The notes under the pieces are model-generated. The model searched no databases, was not told the DNA's origin, and worked only from the letters and a program-made list of their open reading frames with translations. From positions 1 through 8,561 of the forward strand of contig JADLHH010000088.1 of NCBI GenBank assembly GCA_020848855.1: a stretch of 8,561 nucleotides of DNA, written 5' to 3'. The stretch is from Anaerolineae bacterium. Its GTDB lineage: Bacteria > Chloroflexota > Anaerolineae > Aggregatilineales > Phototrophicaceae. Both the position numbers and the translations under genes were made by a program. Shown in pieces: positions 1 to 6,967 of the stretch (position 1 is the first letter of the stretch; each line of letters begins with the position of its first letter).

Positions 1-2397
1 CACGCGCCGCCCCTTCAGCCCAACCGCTTTCAGCACGCCGATCTGCCGGCGGCGTTCGAGCGTTTGCAGCGAGACGGTGTTCGCCATCGTCACCGCCGCC
101 GCCAGCAGCGACAGCAGCCCGACGACCGTCGGTATGGCGGCGAACTGGTCGATCAGCCGCTTGAGCAGCCCGTCGATAAACGTGATATCCAGCGCGAATA
201 CCAGCGGCGACTCGGACAGCTTGAGCAGCACCTCGTTCAGGTGCGCCGGGTCAACCAGCAGGACGTTGAACTGAACGTCGATATCGCTGATCACTCCCGG
301 CGGCACGAACAGACTGCCGAAGCTGACCTGCCCGCTGCTGCGAGCGATGCCGACCACCTCGAATGTTTGCAGACCGTTCGGCGTCCCCAGCGTCAGCGTC
401 GAGCCGACATCCGCGCCCTGAACCTGCGCCCAGGCATCCGCCACCACCAGAACGAACTTGCCGCGATCATCCGCCGTCAGGTCGCGCCCGCGAAGAATGT
501 CGGTCGGCAGCGCGGCGGGGTTGGTGCTGTCACGGGTGAGCAGCCCGACGCTGAAGGCGCGGCGACCACCTCTCACGGCGCTGAACCCCTCGTCGTCTAT
601 GGGCGCTTCGCCGTTCACCGCGACCAGCGGCGCATTGTAGAGCGAGATGCGCGTGTTGTTCAGCACGCCTTCGACGCCCTGAAGCTGCGCCGTCAGCAAG
701 CCCTGCCCCAGCGCCTGCGAGACAACGCTCAGCACGGGGAATACAAGCACGTTGCCGCCCAGATTCTGCGTCAGTTGAAACTGCAAAATCTCGCGCGTGC
801 CCACGCCGACAAACGTGATGCTGCTCAGGGCGAACATGCCCGCGCTCAGCGCCAGCAGCGTCGTCGCCGTGCGGATGCGCCGCGCCGTCAGATTGCGCAG
901 CGCCAGCCGCAGGTCGACGCTGCCGAATGACGGCAGATGGCTCACCAGCCACACGATCACCCACAGGATGCACACCAGTATCCCCAGAATGAGCAGCGTC
1001 GCCGCCACGCCCACGATGCCGATCACCGCGCCGCTGACGGTGACCGACCCGAAGCGCATATCGCCGATGATGCGCCCGGCAATCCCGCCGATGACCACCA
1101 CGACCAGCACCAGCGCCAGCAGCGAGTGAAACACGCCCACGCCGGGCAGATGCGCCTCGTTCGGGCGCAGGATGATCGCCGGGCGGATACGGTTCGCCGT
1201 GAGAATCGGCAGGATGCCGAACACCAGCGTCACCACGATGCCCAGCCCGACGCCGTAAAGCAGCGCTTCCGGGTAGATGCGCCAGGGAAGCCGCTGCTGC
1301 AGAAACGCCGCGCCGTACTGGTTGACGCCCACGCTCAGAATCACGCCCAGCACGCAGCCGAGGATGCTGCCGAGCACGCCAAGCAGAAAGGCTTCCGACA
1401 GGAACAGCGCGCCGACCTGCCGCCCCTTCAGTCCGAACGTCTTGAGCGCGGCGATCTCTTCGGCGCGCCGCCCGACCATCACCAGCATGGTGTTGATGAT
1501 GCCCACTCCGCCGATCAGCAGCGCGCCCAAGCCCATGACGACGATGAAGCGCCCCAGCACATCGGCGATTGCGCGATTGCGTTCCAGCAGTTCGGGGGTG
1601 GTCGTGACGTACCGCGACCCGACCAGATCGCCCACTTCTTCGCCGAACGCCTCGATATCCGCGCCGGGCGGCAGGATCAGGCTGAAGGTGTTGGGCTGCA
1701 CCGGCAGTTCCAGCTTTTCCGCCTGCGACTCATCCAGATAGGCGAAGCCAAAGAACGCGGCGAGCGGGTTGGTGATGCTCGATTCGATCTCGGCGCTGAC
1801 GATCCCGCGCACGGTGTACAGGTCGGTCGTGTTGCTGACGCGCACCGTATCGCCCACTTGGATGCCCTGCGAGTCCGCCAAATTCTGGCTAATCACGATC
1901 TCGTCACCGCCCGTGAACAGCTCGCGCAGCGGCACGCCTGCCGGATCGAGGGCGGTGATGTCGCCGGTCGGCGGGAAAGTTTGCGGGTCGATCAGCAGCA
2001 CGTTGATGAACTGCGGTCGCCCGACCGAGACGTAATCGACCGCCGTCACCTGCAAATTCGCCGTGCGGAAGTAGAACGTCACCTGCGCGTCGTGTTCCGC
2101 CGCCCACTGTTGGACGCGCTCCACCTGCCGGGGGTTGAAGACTGTGTTCGCCGGCTCGCTGCGCGAAAAACCGGGGAAGATGCTGTTGCTGCCGCTCACC
2201 CGGCTGACCGTAACGTCGCCGTGATTGTTGGCGCGGACGTTTTCGGTCAGCGAGTCGCCGATTGCCAAGCCGAGGCTGCGCAGCGCGACGATCGTCGCCA
2301 CCCCCGCCGCGATGCAGAACACGGCGAACGTCGTCCAGCGCGCGCCGCGCCGCAGATTGCGCGCCGCGTACCTCAGGTAAAATGCGATTCGTCGCAT
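1..2397 (-). CDS. FtsX/MacB-type ABC transporter permease with duplicated core (3' end outside window)
   Basis: This is an integral membrane permease of the FtsX/MacB/LolE superfamily. Such proteins work with an ABC ATPase to extract or export lipids, peptides or drugs, or to signal across the membrane. I translated it by hand: the frame is open from ATG 2397 to base 1 (799 codons), with GAGGA (2410-2406) 8 nt ahead of the start. Order seen: membrane segment at about 20-45; extracytoplasmic MacB_PCD-like domain at about 46-275; first FtsX domain at about 284-410, with GGVGIINTML and a coupling helix (GRRAEEIAALKTFGLKGR) at 309-326; two hydrophobic segments at about 423-441 and 456-486; a second N-terminal motif (DLRLALRNLTARRIRT) at 495-510; second extracytoplasmic domain at about 540-745; second FtsX domain from about 755, cut at residue 799 inside its coupling helix. 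Relatives suggest roughly 80-100 residues are missing. The ATPase is not in the window. The family is certain; the substrate is unknown. Confidence 0.93.
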   Translation of the reverse strand, partial: MRRIAFYLRYAARNLRRGARWTTFAVFCIAAGVATIVALRSLGLAIGDSLTENVRANNHGDVTVSRVSGSNSIFPGFSRSEPANTVFNPRQVERVQQWAAEHDAQVTFYFRTANLQVTAVDYVSVGRPQFINVLLIDPQTFPPTGDITALDPAGVPLRELFTGGDEIVISQNLADSQGIQVGDTVRVSNTTDLYTVRGIVSAEIESSITNPLAAFFGFAYLDESQAEKLELPVQPNTFSLILPPGADIEAFGEEVGDLVGSRYVTTTPELLERNRAIADVLGRFIVVMGLGALLIGGVGIINTMLVMVGRRAEEIAALKTFGLKGRQVGALFLSEAFLLGVLGSILGCVLGVILSVGVNQYGAAFLQQRLPWRIYPEALLYGVGLGIVVTLVFGILPILTANRIRPAIILRPNEAHLPGVGVFHSLLALVLVVVVIGGIAGRIIGDMRFGSVTVSGAVIGIVGVAATLLILGILVCILWVIVWLVSHLPSFGSVDLRLALRNLTARRIRTATTLLALSAGMFALSSITFVGVGTREILQFQLTQNLGGNVLVFPVLSVVSQALGQGLLTAQLQGVEGVLNNTRISLYNAPLVAVNGEAPIDDEGFSAVRGGRRAFSVGLLTRDSTNPAALPTDILRGRDLTADDRGKFVLVVADAWAQVQGADVGSTLTLGTPNGLQTFEVVGIARSSGQVSFGSLFVPPGVISDIDVQFNVLLVDPAHLNEVLLKLSESPLVFALDITFIDGLLKRLIDQFAAIPTVVGLLSLLAAAVTMANTVSLQTLERRRQIGVLKAVGLKGRRV

Positions 2398-2562
2398 GGT
2401 GTTCGTCCTCGTGCCGCCCAAACACGGCTGTATTCACTCACTACCGCTGCTCCCTATACGTAATCCCGACACGCGGCGTTCTAAAGACATTCACACGGCG
2501 GAATGCCCCCGCCCGATGTATAATGAGATGCTGTCCGCCTTTACTGTCAGGATTTTACCGCG
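2398..2562. promoter_or_regulatory. Divergent intergenic region between permease and cyclase genes
   Basis: These 165 bases separate the start codons of two divergently transcribed units and must hold both promoters if each has its own. On the plus strand there is a good -10 box (2519-2524), annotated separately. On the minus strand the Shine-Dalgarno site of the permease is clear (TCCTC on the plus strand at 2406-2410), but I found no convincing -10/-35 pair. The complement of the plus-strand -10 box also reads TATACA on the minus strand (2522-2517), so a shared, back-to-back promoter is possible but unproven. I see no long inverted repeat or credible small gene here. Confidence 0.5.
2519..2524 (+). 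promoter_or_regulatory. Probable -10 box of the cyclase operon
   Basis: A perfect TATAAT lies 38 nt upstream of the ATG at 2563. Transcription would start near 2531 and give a leader of about 30 nt carrying AGGA (2549-2552) as ribosome binding site. No -35 hexamer is found at the normal 16-18 nt spacing. A TTCACA at 2490-2495 is 23 nt away, which is too far for a standard sigma-70 promoter. The box is in the right place, but the promoter call rests on one hexamer. Confidence 0.45.
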
Positions 2563-4308
2563 ATGCCCGGAGATCACGACGCCTGTTTTGACTCCATCAA
2601 GCAGTTACGCGAACTCAGCGCACGCCTTTCGGACGGGCTGACCAGCCAGCAGAATTTGCTGGAAGTGCGCAGCCTCAGCCTCTCGCCCGACCTGCTCCAG
2701 TCCGTGACCGGCGTCGATGAAGCGCTGGCGGCGCTCGAACGCTTCGTCCTGTACGACGAAACCGAACTCGAACAGTTGCGCGCGCTCACCGAAACCTCGG
2801 CGCTGATCAACTCGTCGCTCGACGTTGACCGCGTCCTCAACGAAGCGATGGACGAAGTCATCAACCTCACCGGCGCTGAACGTGGCTACATCCTGCTCAG
2901 GAATACAGATTCCGACGAACTCGAATTCCGGGTGTGCCGCGAGCCGGAAAACGACCAGACCGGCGGCGCGGATATCAGCCACACCGTGCTCGACGACGTG
3001 ATGACGACCTCGCAGCCGCTCCTCAGCGACAACGCTTCAATCGACGTGCGCATGATGCAGGCGAAATCGGTCTCGAAGTATACCCTGCGCTCGATCATGT
3101 GCGTGCCGCTGATCTACCGGGGGCGCATCATCGGCGCGATTTACGTCGATAACCGCTTCAAGGAAGCCGTCTTCACCCAGCGCGAACTGAACCTGCTGAC
3201 GGCGTTCTCCAATCAGATGGCGATTGCCATCGAGAACGCCATCCTGTTCGCCCGTGTTCAGGCAACGCTGCGCGAGATCACGCAGGTCAAGGAATTGATG
3301 GAGAACGTTTTCGCCTCGGTCGCCAGCGGCGTGATCACCTGCGGCGAAGAAGACCGGGTGATGACCTTCAACCATGCCGCCTCGCAGATTCTAGCGACGC
3401 CGCCCGAAAGCGCGATCAACCGCCCGCTGCGCGACCTGCTGCCGCGCATCGCAGAGCTGGACCTCGAACTGCGCGCCGTCCGCGAGCAGGAGCAGGCGTC
3501 GGTATTCGAGACGCACACCATCATCCCGGAACGCGGCAGCGCGGTGCTGAATCTCAAGCTCAGCCCGCTGAAGAACGCGAAACAGGAAACCCAGGGCGTC
3601 GCCGTCGTGCTGGATGACCTGACCCGGCAGCGCGAGCGCGAAGAATCGCTCGAACTGATGACGCGCTACCTGCCGCCGGGCATGGTCGACAACATCCAGC
3701 AGATCGCCGGGCTGGCGCTGGGCGGCGAACGCCGCGAGATGACCAGCATGTTCGTCTACGCCTGCCCGTACACCATCTTCGATTACGTGCGCCCGCAGCA
3801 GATGATGGAAATGCTCAACGTGTATCTGGAAGTCGCTACCGCCGCCATCCATACCGCGCGCGGGGTGATCGACAAGTACATGGGTAACGAGATCATGGTG
3901 CTGTTCAACAGCCAGTTGAACCCCGACCCCAATCACGGGCGCTGCGCGGTGCTCGCCGCGCTCGACCTGCGCGACGCCTTCGTCAGCCTGTACCGGCGGC
4001 TTGGCATCGCGCCTAACCCGCATTACTACCGCATCGGCATCCACACCGGCGTCGCCACGCTCGGCAACGTCGGCAACCTCAACCGCCGCAGCTTCACCGC
4101 CATCGGCGACACGATCAACCTCTCCAAGCGCTTGCAGGAAAACGCGACCGCCGGGCAGATCATCATCAGCGAAGACACGCTCCGGCACATCACCGGGATG
4201 AACCCGGACATCGCCAGCCACATTCGCTTCGAGGAGCGCGCCCCGCGTCAGGTCAAGGGACGCCAGCAGCTTACCCGCATCTACGAGGTGTTCAGAGCCA
4301 ATGCCTGA
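2563..4308 (+). CDS. GAF-PAS-class III cyclase protein A (C2-like, lacks both metal-binding Asp)
   Basis: This is a soluble signalling protein of 581 residues with no signal peptide or membrane segment. Order: helical N-terminus (1-70); GAF domain (about 75-232, with LTGAERGYILL and CVPL); PAS-like domain (about 240-355); helical connector ending in RYLPP (368-372); class III cyclase homology domain (about 385-578). In the cyclase domain the base-binding Lys (K438 in DKYMGN) and Thr (T512 in FTAIGD) and the transition-state Asn and Arg (N519, R523) are present. The two metal-binding Asp are replaced: Y399 (codon TAC, 3757-3759) stands in the usual FADxxGFT position, and N442 (AAC, 3886-3888) in the usual KxxGD. 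It should therefore not be active as a homodimer and resembles the C2 half of mammalian adenylyl cyclases. K438/T512 point to ATP rather than GTP. It overlaps the paralogous gene B by 8 nt and probably works with it. Start ATG 2563 follows AGGA at 2549-2552. Confidence 0.93.
   Translation: MPGDHDACFDSIKQLRELSARLSDGLTSQQNLLEVRSLSLSPDLLQSVTGVDEALAALERFVLYDETELEQLRALTETSALINSSLDVDRVLNEAMDEVINLTGAERGYILLRNTDSDELEFRVCREPENDQTGGADISHTVLDDVMTTSQPLLSDNASIDVRMMQAKSVSKYTLRSIMCVPLIYRGRIIGAIYVDNRFKEAVFTQRELNLLTAFSNQMAIAIENAILFARVQATLREITQVKELMENVFASVASGVITCGEEDRVMTFNHAASQILATPPESAINRPLRDLLPRIAELDLELRAVREQEQASVFETHTIIPERGSAVLNLKLSPLKNAKQETQGVAVVLDDLTRQREREESLELMTRYLPPGMVDNIQQIAGLALGGERREMTSMFVYACPYTIFDYVRPQQMMEMLNVYLEVATAAIHTARGVIDKYMGNEIMVLFNSQLNPDPNHGRCAVLAALDLRDAFVSLYRRLGIAPNPHYYRIGIHTGVATLGNVGNLNRRSFTAIGDTINLSKRLQENATAGQIIISEDTLRHITGMNPDIASHIRFEERAPRQVKGRQQLTRIYEVFRANA
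4285..4308 (+). other. Overlapping stop/start with internal ribosome binding site (A to B coupling)
   Basis: The start codon of B (ATG 4301-4303) lies inside the end of A, whose stop is TGA 4306-4308, so the genes overlap by 8 nt. GAGGTG at 4285-4290, within the last codons of A, is a plausible Shine-Dalgarno site 10 nt ahead of this ATG. The arrangement is typical of translational coupling, which would favour matched amounts of the two proteins. That suits a heterodimer. Confidence 0.8.
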
Positions 4309-6079
4309 CGAGACGGCACGCATCAGCAAATCGGCGCTGGCACAGTCGGCGCAGGAGCAGCTTCGCAAGATCACGCAGGATGTCCACATCCTGGGCGACC
4401 TGCTCACCCAGCAGCGCACCGCCCTGCGACCGCGCGCGGTCGGGCTGCCGGTTGGCTCGGACGACGCGCTCCGGCAGATGCAGCAGCGGCTCGACGCGCT
4501 GGCGGGGCAGTTGATGTCGCGACAAATCGAGCGTCGGCAACTGCGCGCGCTCGCCGCCACCACCGCATTGATCAACTCGTCGCTCGACACCGACAGCGTG
4601 CTGAATCAGGTCATGGACACGGTGATTCAGCTAACGGGCGCCGAGCGCGGCTACCTCATGCTCACCAACAAGGCGACCGGTAAGCTCGAATTCCGCATCG
4701 CGCGCGGCATCGACCGCGAGCAGTTGTCCCGCGACGAGTTCATCGTCAGCAACACGATTGTCAACCAGGTCTTCAACAGCGGCGAGCCGGTTTTGACCGA
4801 TAACGCCCGCAGCGACCCACGCTACCAGAGCCAGGAGAGCATCGTCGGGCATCAACTGCGCAGCATCCTGTGCGTGCCGCTGATCGTGCGCGGCGAGACG
4901 ACCGGCGTCGTCTACTGCGATAACCGGGCGCTTTCGGCGCTGTTCAAGGATCACGAACTGAGCCTGCTGCGCGCCTTTGCCGATCAGGCAGCCGTCGCCA
5001 TCGAGAACGCGCGGCTGTTCGAGGCGACCCAGCGCCAGCTTGCCGAAATCACCGAGATCCGCGACCTGATGGACAACATCTTCACGTCCATCGTCAGCGG
5101 CTTGATCACGCTCGACGGCGATAACGTGATCAGCGCCCTGAACCCGGCGGCGGTCGCCATCACCGGCGTGAGCGAAGGCGAAGCAATCGGCGCGGAGCTG
5201 TACGAGGTACTGCCCGGTCTGGACGCCATTTTCGCCGAAAAGCTGGCGCGCGTGCGCGAGGCAGGGGCGCAGGAGACGTTCGAGACCGAGGTCACGCTCG
5301 GTGGAAGCCGCCGCTACTGGAATATCATCATGAGTCCCCTGCGCGACGTGAACGAGGCGAGTCAGGGTGTCGTGCTGGTACTGGACGACCTGACGATGCA
5401 GCGCGAGCGCGAGGCGCAGCTTGTCCACGTCCGGCGCTACCTGCCGCTGGCGCTGGTCGAGAACATCCGCAGCGAAGACCTGTCGGCGCTCGGCGGTCAG
5501 GAGCGGGTGATCTCGGTGCTGTTCGCCGACGTGCGCGGCTTCACCAGCTTCAGCGAACACCTGGAGCCGGAGTACCTGATGGAGATCATCAACAAGTACA
5601 TGAGCGTCGCCACCGACGCTATCAACCTGTTCGAAGGCGTGGTCGACAAGTACATCGGCGACGCCGTGACCGGGCTGTTCAATACGCCGCTCAATGCCCA
5701 GACTGACCACGCGCTGCGCGCCGTCCGCGCCGCCTACAACATGGTCTACGACGTGCGGGCGCTCCACGAGGTGCTGCCCGAAGACCAGCGCCTGTTTTAC
5801 GGAATCGGCATCCACACCGGCTCGGCGGTGCTGGGCAACGTCGGCAGCCAGGATCGCCGCGAGTTCTCCGCCATCGGCGATGCGGTCGAACTGAGCAAGC
5901 TCCTGCAGGAAAACGCCGAGCGCGGCGAGATCATCGTCAGCGCCGACACCTACGACTACGTGAAGGATCACTTCGAATTCGAGGCGCTGACCCCGCGCAA
6001 AACCAAAGATCGCGCCGACTTCACCGTCATGTACAAGCTGACCGGGCGCAAGAAGCGCAGCACCGGAATGCTGGGATAG
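4301..6079 (+). CDS. GAF-PAS-class III cyclase protein B (C1-like, keeps metal Asp, lacks Asn/Arg)
   Basis: This soluble protein of 592 residues is a paralogue of A with the same plan: helical N-terminus (1-80); GAF (about 85-242); PAS-like domain (about 250-365); connector with RRYLPL (378-383); class III cyclase domain (about 395-580). Both metal-binding Asp are present: D410 in LFADVRGFTSF and D454 in DKYIGD. K450 is also kept. The transition-state pair is lost: the usual FTAIGDxVNxxxR motif reads FSAIGDAVELSKL, giving S523 for Thr, E530 (GAA, 5888-5890) for Asn and L534 (CTC, 5900-5902) for Arg. These losses complement those of A, so B looks like the C1 half of a heterodimeric cyclase, supplying the metals while A supplies K438, T512, N519 and R523. 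Some cyclases with non-canonical residues are active, so weak homodimer activity cannot be excluded. A HIT gene starts 5 nt after the stop, suggesting one transcript. Confidence 0.93.
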   Translation: MPDETARISKSALAQSAQEQLRKITQDVHILGDLLTQQRTALRPRAVGLPVGSDDALRQMQQRLDALAGQLMSRQIERRQLRALAATTALINSSLDTDSVLNQVMDTVIQLTGAERGYLMLTNKATGKLEFRIARGIDREQLSRDEFIVSNTIVNQVFNSGEPVLTDNARSDPRYQSQESIVGHQLRSILCVPLIVRGETTGVVYCDNRALSALFKDHELSLLRAFADQAAVAIENARLFEATQRQLAEITEIRDLMDNIFTSIVSGLITLDGDNVISALNPAAVAITGVSEGEAIGAELYEVLPGLDAIFAEKLARVREAGAQETFETEVTLGGSRRYWNIIMSPLRDVNEASQGVVLVLDDLTMQREREAQLVHVRRYLPLALVENIRSEDLSALGGQERVISVLFADVRGFTSFSEHLEPEYLMEIINKYMSVATDAINLFEGVVDKYIGDAVTGLFNTPLNAQTDHALRAVRAAYNMVYDVRALHEVLPEDQRLFYGIGIHTGSAVLGNVGSQDRREFSAIGDAVELSKLLQENAERGEIIVSADTYDYVKDHFEFEALTPRKTKDRADFTVMYKLTGRKKRSTGMLG

Positions 6080-6087
6080 TATCCGTG
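6072..6087 (+). promoter_or_regulatory. Ribosome binding site and GTG start of the HIT gene
   Basis: TGGGA at 6072-6076, inside the last codons of cyclase B, lies 8 nt ahead of GTG 6085-6087. No in-frame ATG precedes the conserved CxxC motif, so GTG is the only reasonable start that keeps residues C8 and C11. This places the start 5 nt after the stop of B (TAG 6077-6079). Confidence 0.6.
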
Positions 6088-6558
6088 GTACCCCAACCGC
6101 GTGACTGTATCTCCTGCCGCACCGTTCGCGGCGAATACCAGCCGCCAGGCGGCATACTCTACGAAAATTCGTGCTGGGTCATGTTTCTGGCTTCACATCC
6201 CTTGTTGGTCGCCGGGCAGGGATATATAGTCCTGAAGCGGCACTGCGAAAACATGGCTGAACTGACACAGGACGAACAGCAAACGCTCGGCGCGATTATG
6301 ACGAAAACCGCGCTGGCAATGAATGCCGTGCTGAACCCGGAAAAAGTGCATTTTGGGTTATATGGAGAAAGCGTCAAACACCTTCATCTTCACGTCACAC
6401 CGCGCGTAAAGGGATTGCCTGCCGGGAATATTCCGCTGACCTATCTCGACGTATGGTTTGGTCTCCTGGAAAAACTGAAGTTGCGCCAGCCGATTTCAGA
6501 TGCTACGGTCACATTGGTTGCCGAGGAACTCAAAGCTGCCTTCAGGCACGGTGAATAG
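6085..6558 (+). CDS. HIT-family nucleotide hydrolase/transferase
   Basis: This 157-residue cytosolic protein belongs to the histidine triad family, whose members hydrolyse or transfer nucleoside monophosphates from substrates such as dinucleoside polyphosphates or AMP-conjugates. The signature HLHLHV is at 99-104, and by family knowledge the middle His (H101) is the nucleophile. A CxxC at 8-11, H53 (in LKRHCENM) and H99 would form the zinc site found in many bacterial members. Length is normal. The C-terminal part after about residue 110 is not distinctive. The GTG start is 5 nt behind cyclase B, so co-transcription is likely. Its base composition differs: hand-counted lines are about 50% G+C, against 63% in a line of cyclase B. 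It may therefore be a later arrival beside the cyclases. The exact substrate cannot be read from the sequence. Confidence 0.9.
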   Translation: MVPQPRDCISCRTVRGEYQPPGGILYENSCWVMFLASHPLLVAGQGYIVLKRHCENMAELTQDEQQTLGAIMTKTALAMNAVLNPEKVHFGLYGESVKHLHLHVTPRVKGLPAGNIPLTYLDVWFGLLEKLKLRQPISDATVTLVAEELKAAFRHGE

Positions 6559-6595
6559 GATCGTCCCATGAAACTCGGCACGGGGAAGCTGGCGC

Positions 6596-6619
6596 CGTGA
6601 TATACTTGTGACGATCACG
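6596..6619 (+). promoter_or_regulatory. Promoter with overlapping inverted repeat ahead of the DUF433/DUF5615 pair
   Basis: A TATACT -10-like box (6601-6606) lies 28 nt ahead of the ATG at 6635. It sits within an inverted repeat with arms CGTGAT (6596-6601) and ATCACG (6614-6619), separated by 12 nt. A second, tighter palindrome GTGA-cga-TCAC lies at 6608-6618. Such a palindrome over the -10 box is what an autoregulatory toxin-antitoxin operator would look like. No good -35 box is seen. Confidence 0.45.
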
Positions 6620-6634
6620 TATTAGGGTACTGAT

Positions 6635-6967
6635 ATGGTTGCTCCCACAATTGACGTGCCCATTCGGACGGACGAACACGGCTCAATCCGCGTGGGCGGT
6701 ACGCGCGTGCTGCTGGAAGTGATCATCGCCTGTTATCAGCAGGGTGATACGCCGGAAAGCATCAATGAGGGGTATCCGACGCTCAAGCTGGCGGACATTT
6801 ACGCGGTGATCGCCTACTATCTGGATAATCGGGAAGCGGTGGACGCCTACATCCGCCAGCAGGACGAAGCAGGCGAACGCCTCCGCCAGAAGATTGAAGC
6901 AGAACATCCCGAAGTATTCTCGCTTGAGAAAAAATTACGTGAGCGCCTCGCCAATCGAGAGAAATGA
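6635..6967 (+). CDS. DUF433 protein, probable antitoxin (VapB45-like)
   Basis: This small cytosolic protein of 110 residues carries the DUF433 core at about 18-73: IRVGGTRVLLEVII, QQGDTPESINEGYPTLKLADI and a following helix. DUF433 folds as a helix-turn-helix-like domain and is commonly encoded directly ahead of a DUF5615 PIN-like protein, as an antitoxin that binds DNA and its toxin. The C-terminal 35 residues (about 75-110) are highly charged and helical, a likely toxin-binding tail. Start ATG 6635 follows AGGG (6624-6627) by 7 nt. The stop (TGA 6965-6967) directly abuts the next start with no gap. An inverted repeat over the promoter suggests autoregulation. The G+C content is lower than in the flanking genes. 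Confidence 0.85.
   Translation: MVAPTIDVPIRTDEHGSIRVGGTRVLLEVIIACYQQGDTPESINEGYPTLKLADIYAVIAYYLDNREAVDAYIRQQDEAGERLRQKIEAEHPEVFSLEKKLRERLANREK

Noticed and set aside
1904..2437. Minus-strand open frame of 177 codons overlapping the permease start
   Set aside because: It is in another frame from the true permease start at 2397, has no domain character, and is Arg-rich, as expected for a G+C-rich shadow.
64..2463. Long plus-strand open frames opposite the permease (64-930 and 937-2463)
   Set aside because: They are the exact codon-by-codon antisense of the permease frame, kept open by the rarity of TTA, CTA and TCA codons. Their only break is the TCA serine codon at 928-930. The proteins are low-complexity, rich in Arg, Gln, His and Asp, while the minus strand encodes recognisable FtsX domains.
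3391..5971. Minus-strand open frames of about 400-450 codons opposite cyclases A and B
   Set aside because: The plus strand encodes clear GAF, PAS and cyclase motifs across the same bases. The minus-strand products are antisense shadows without recognisable domains.
6608..6619. TGTGA...TCACG as a CRP-type cAMP receptor site
   Set aside because: The tempting link to the cyclases fails on spacing: the half-sites are separated by 3-4 nt rather than the 6 nt of a CRP site. The element fits a local autoregulatory operator better.
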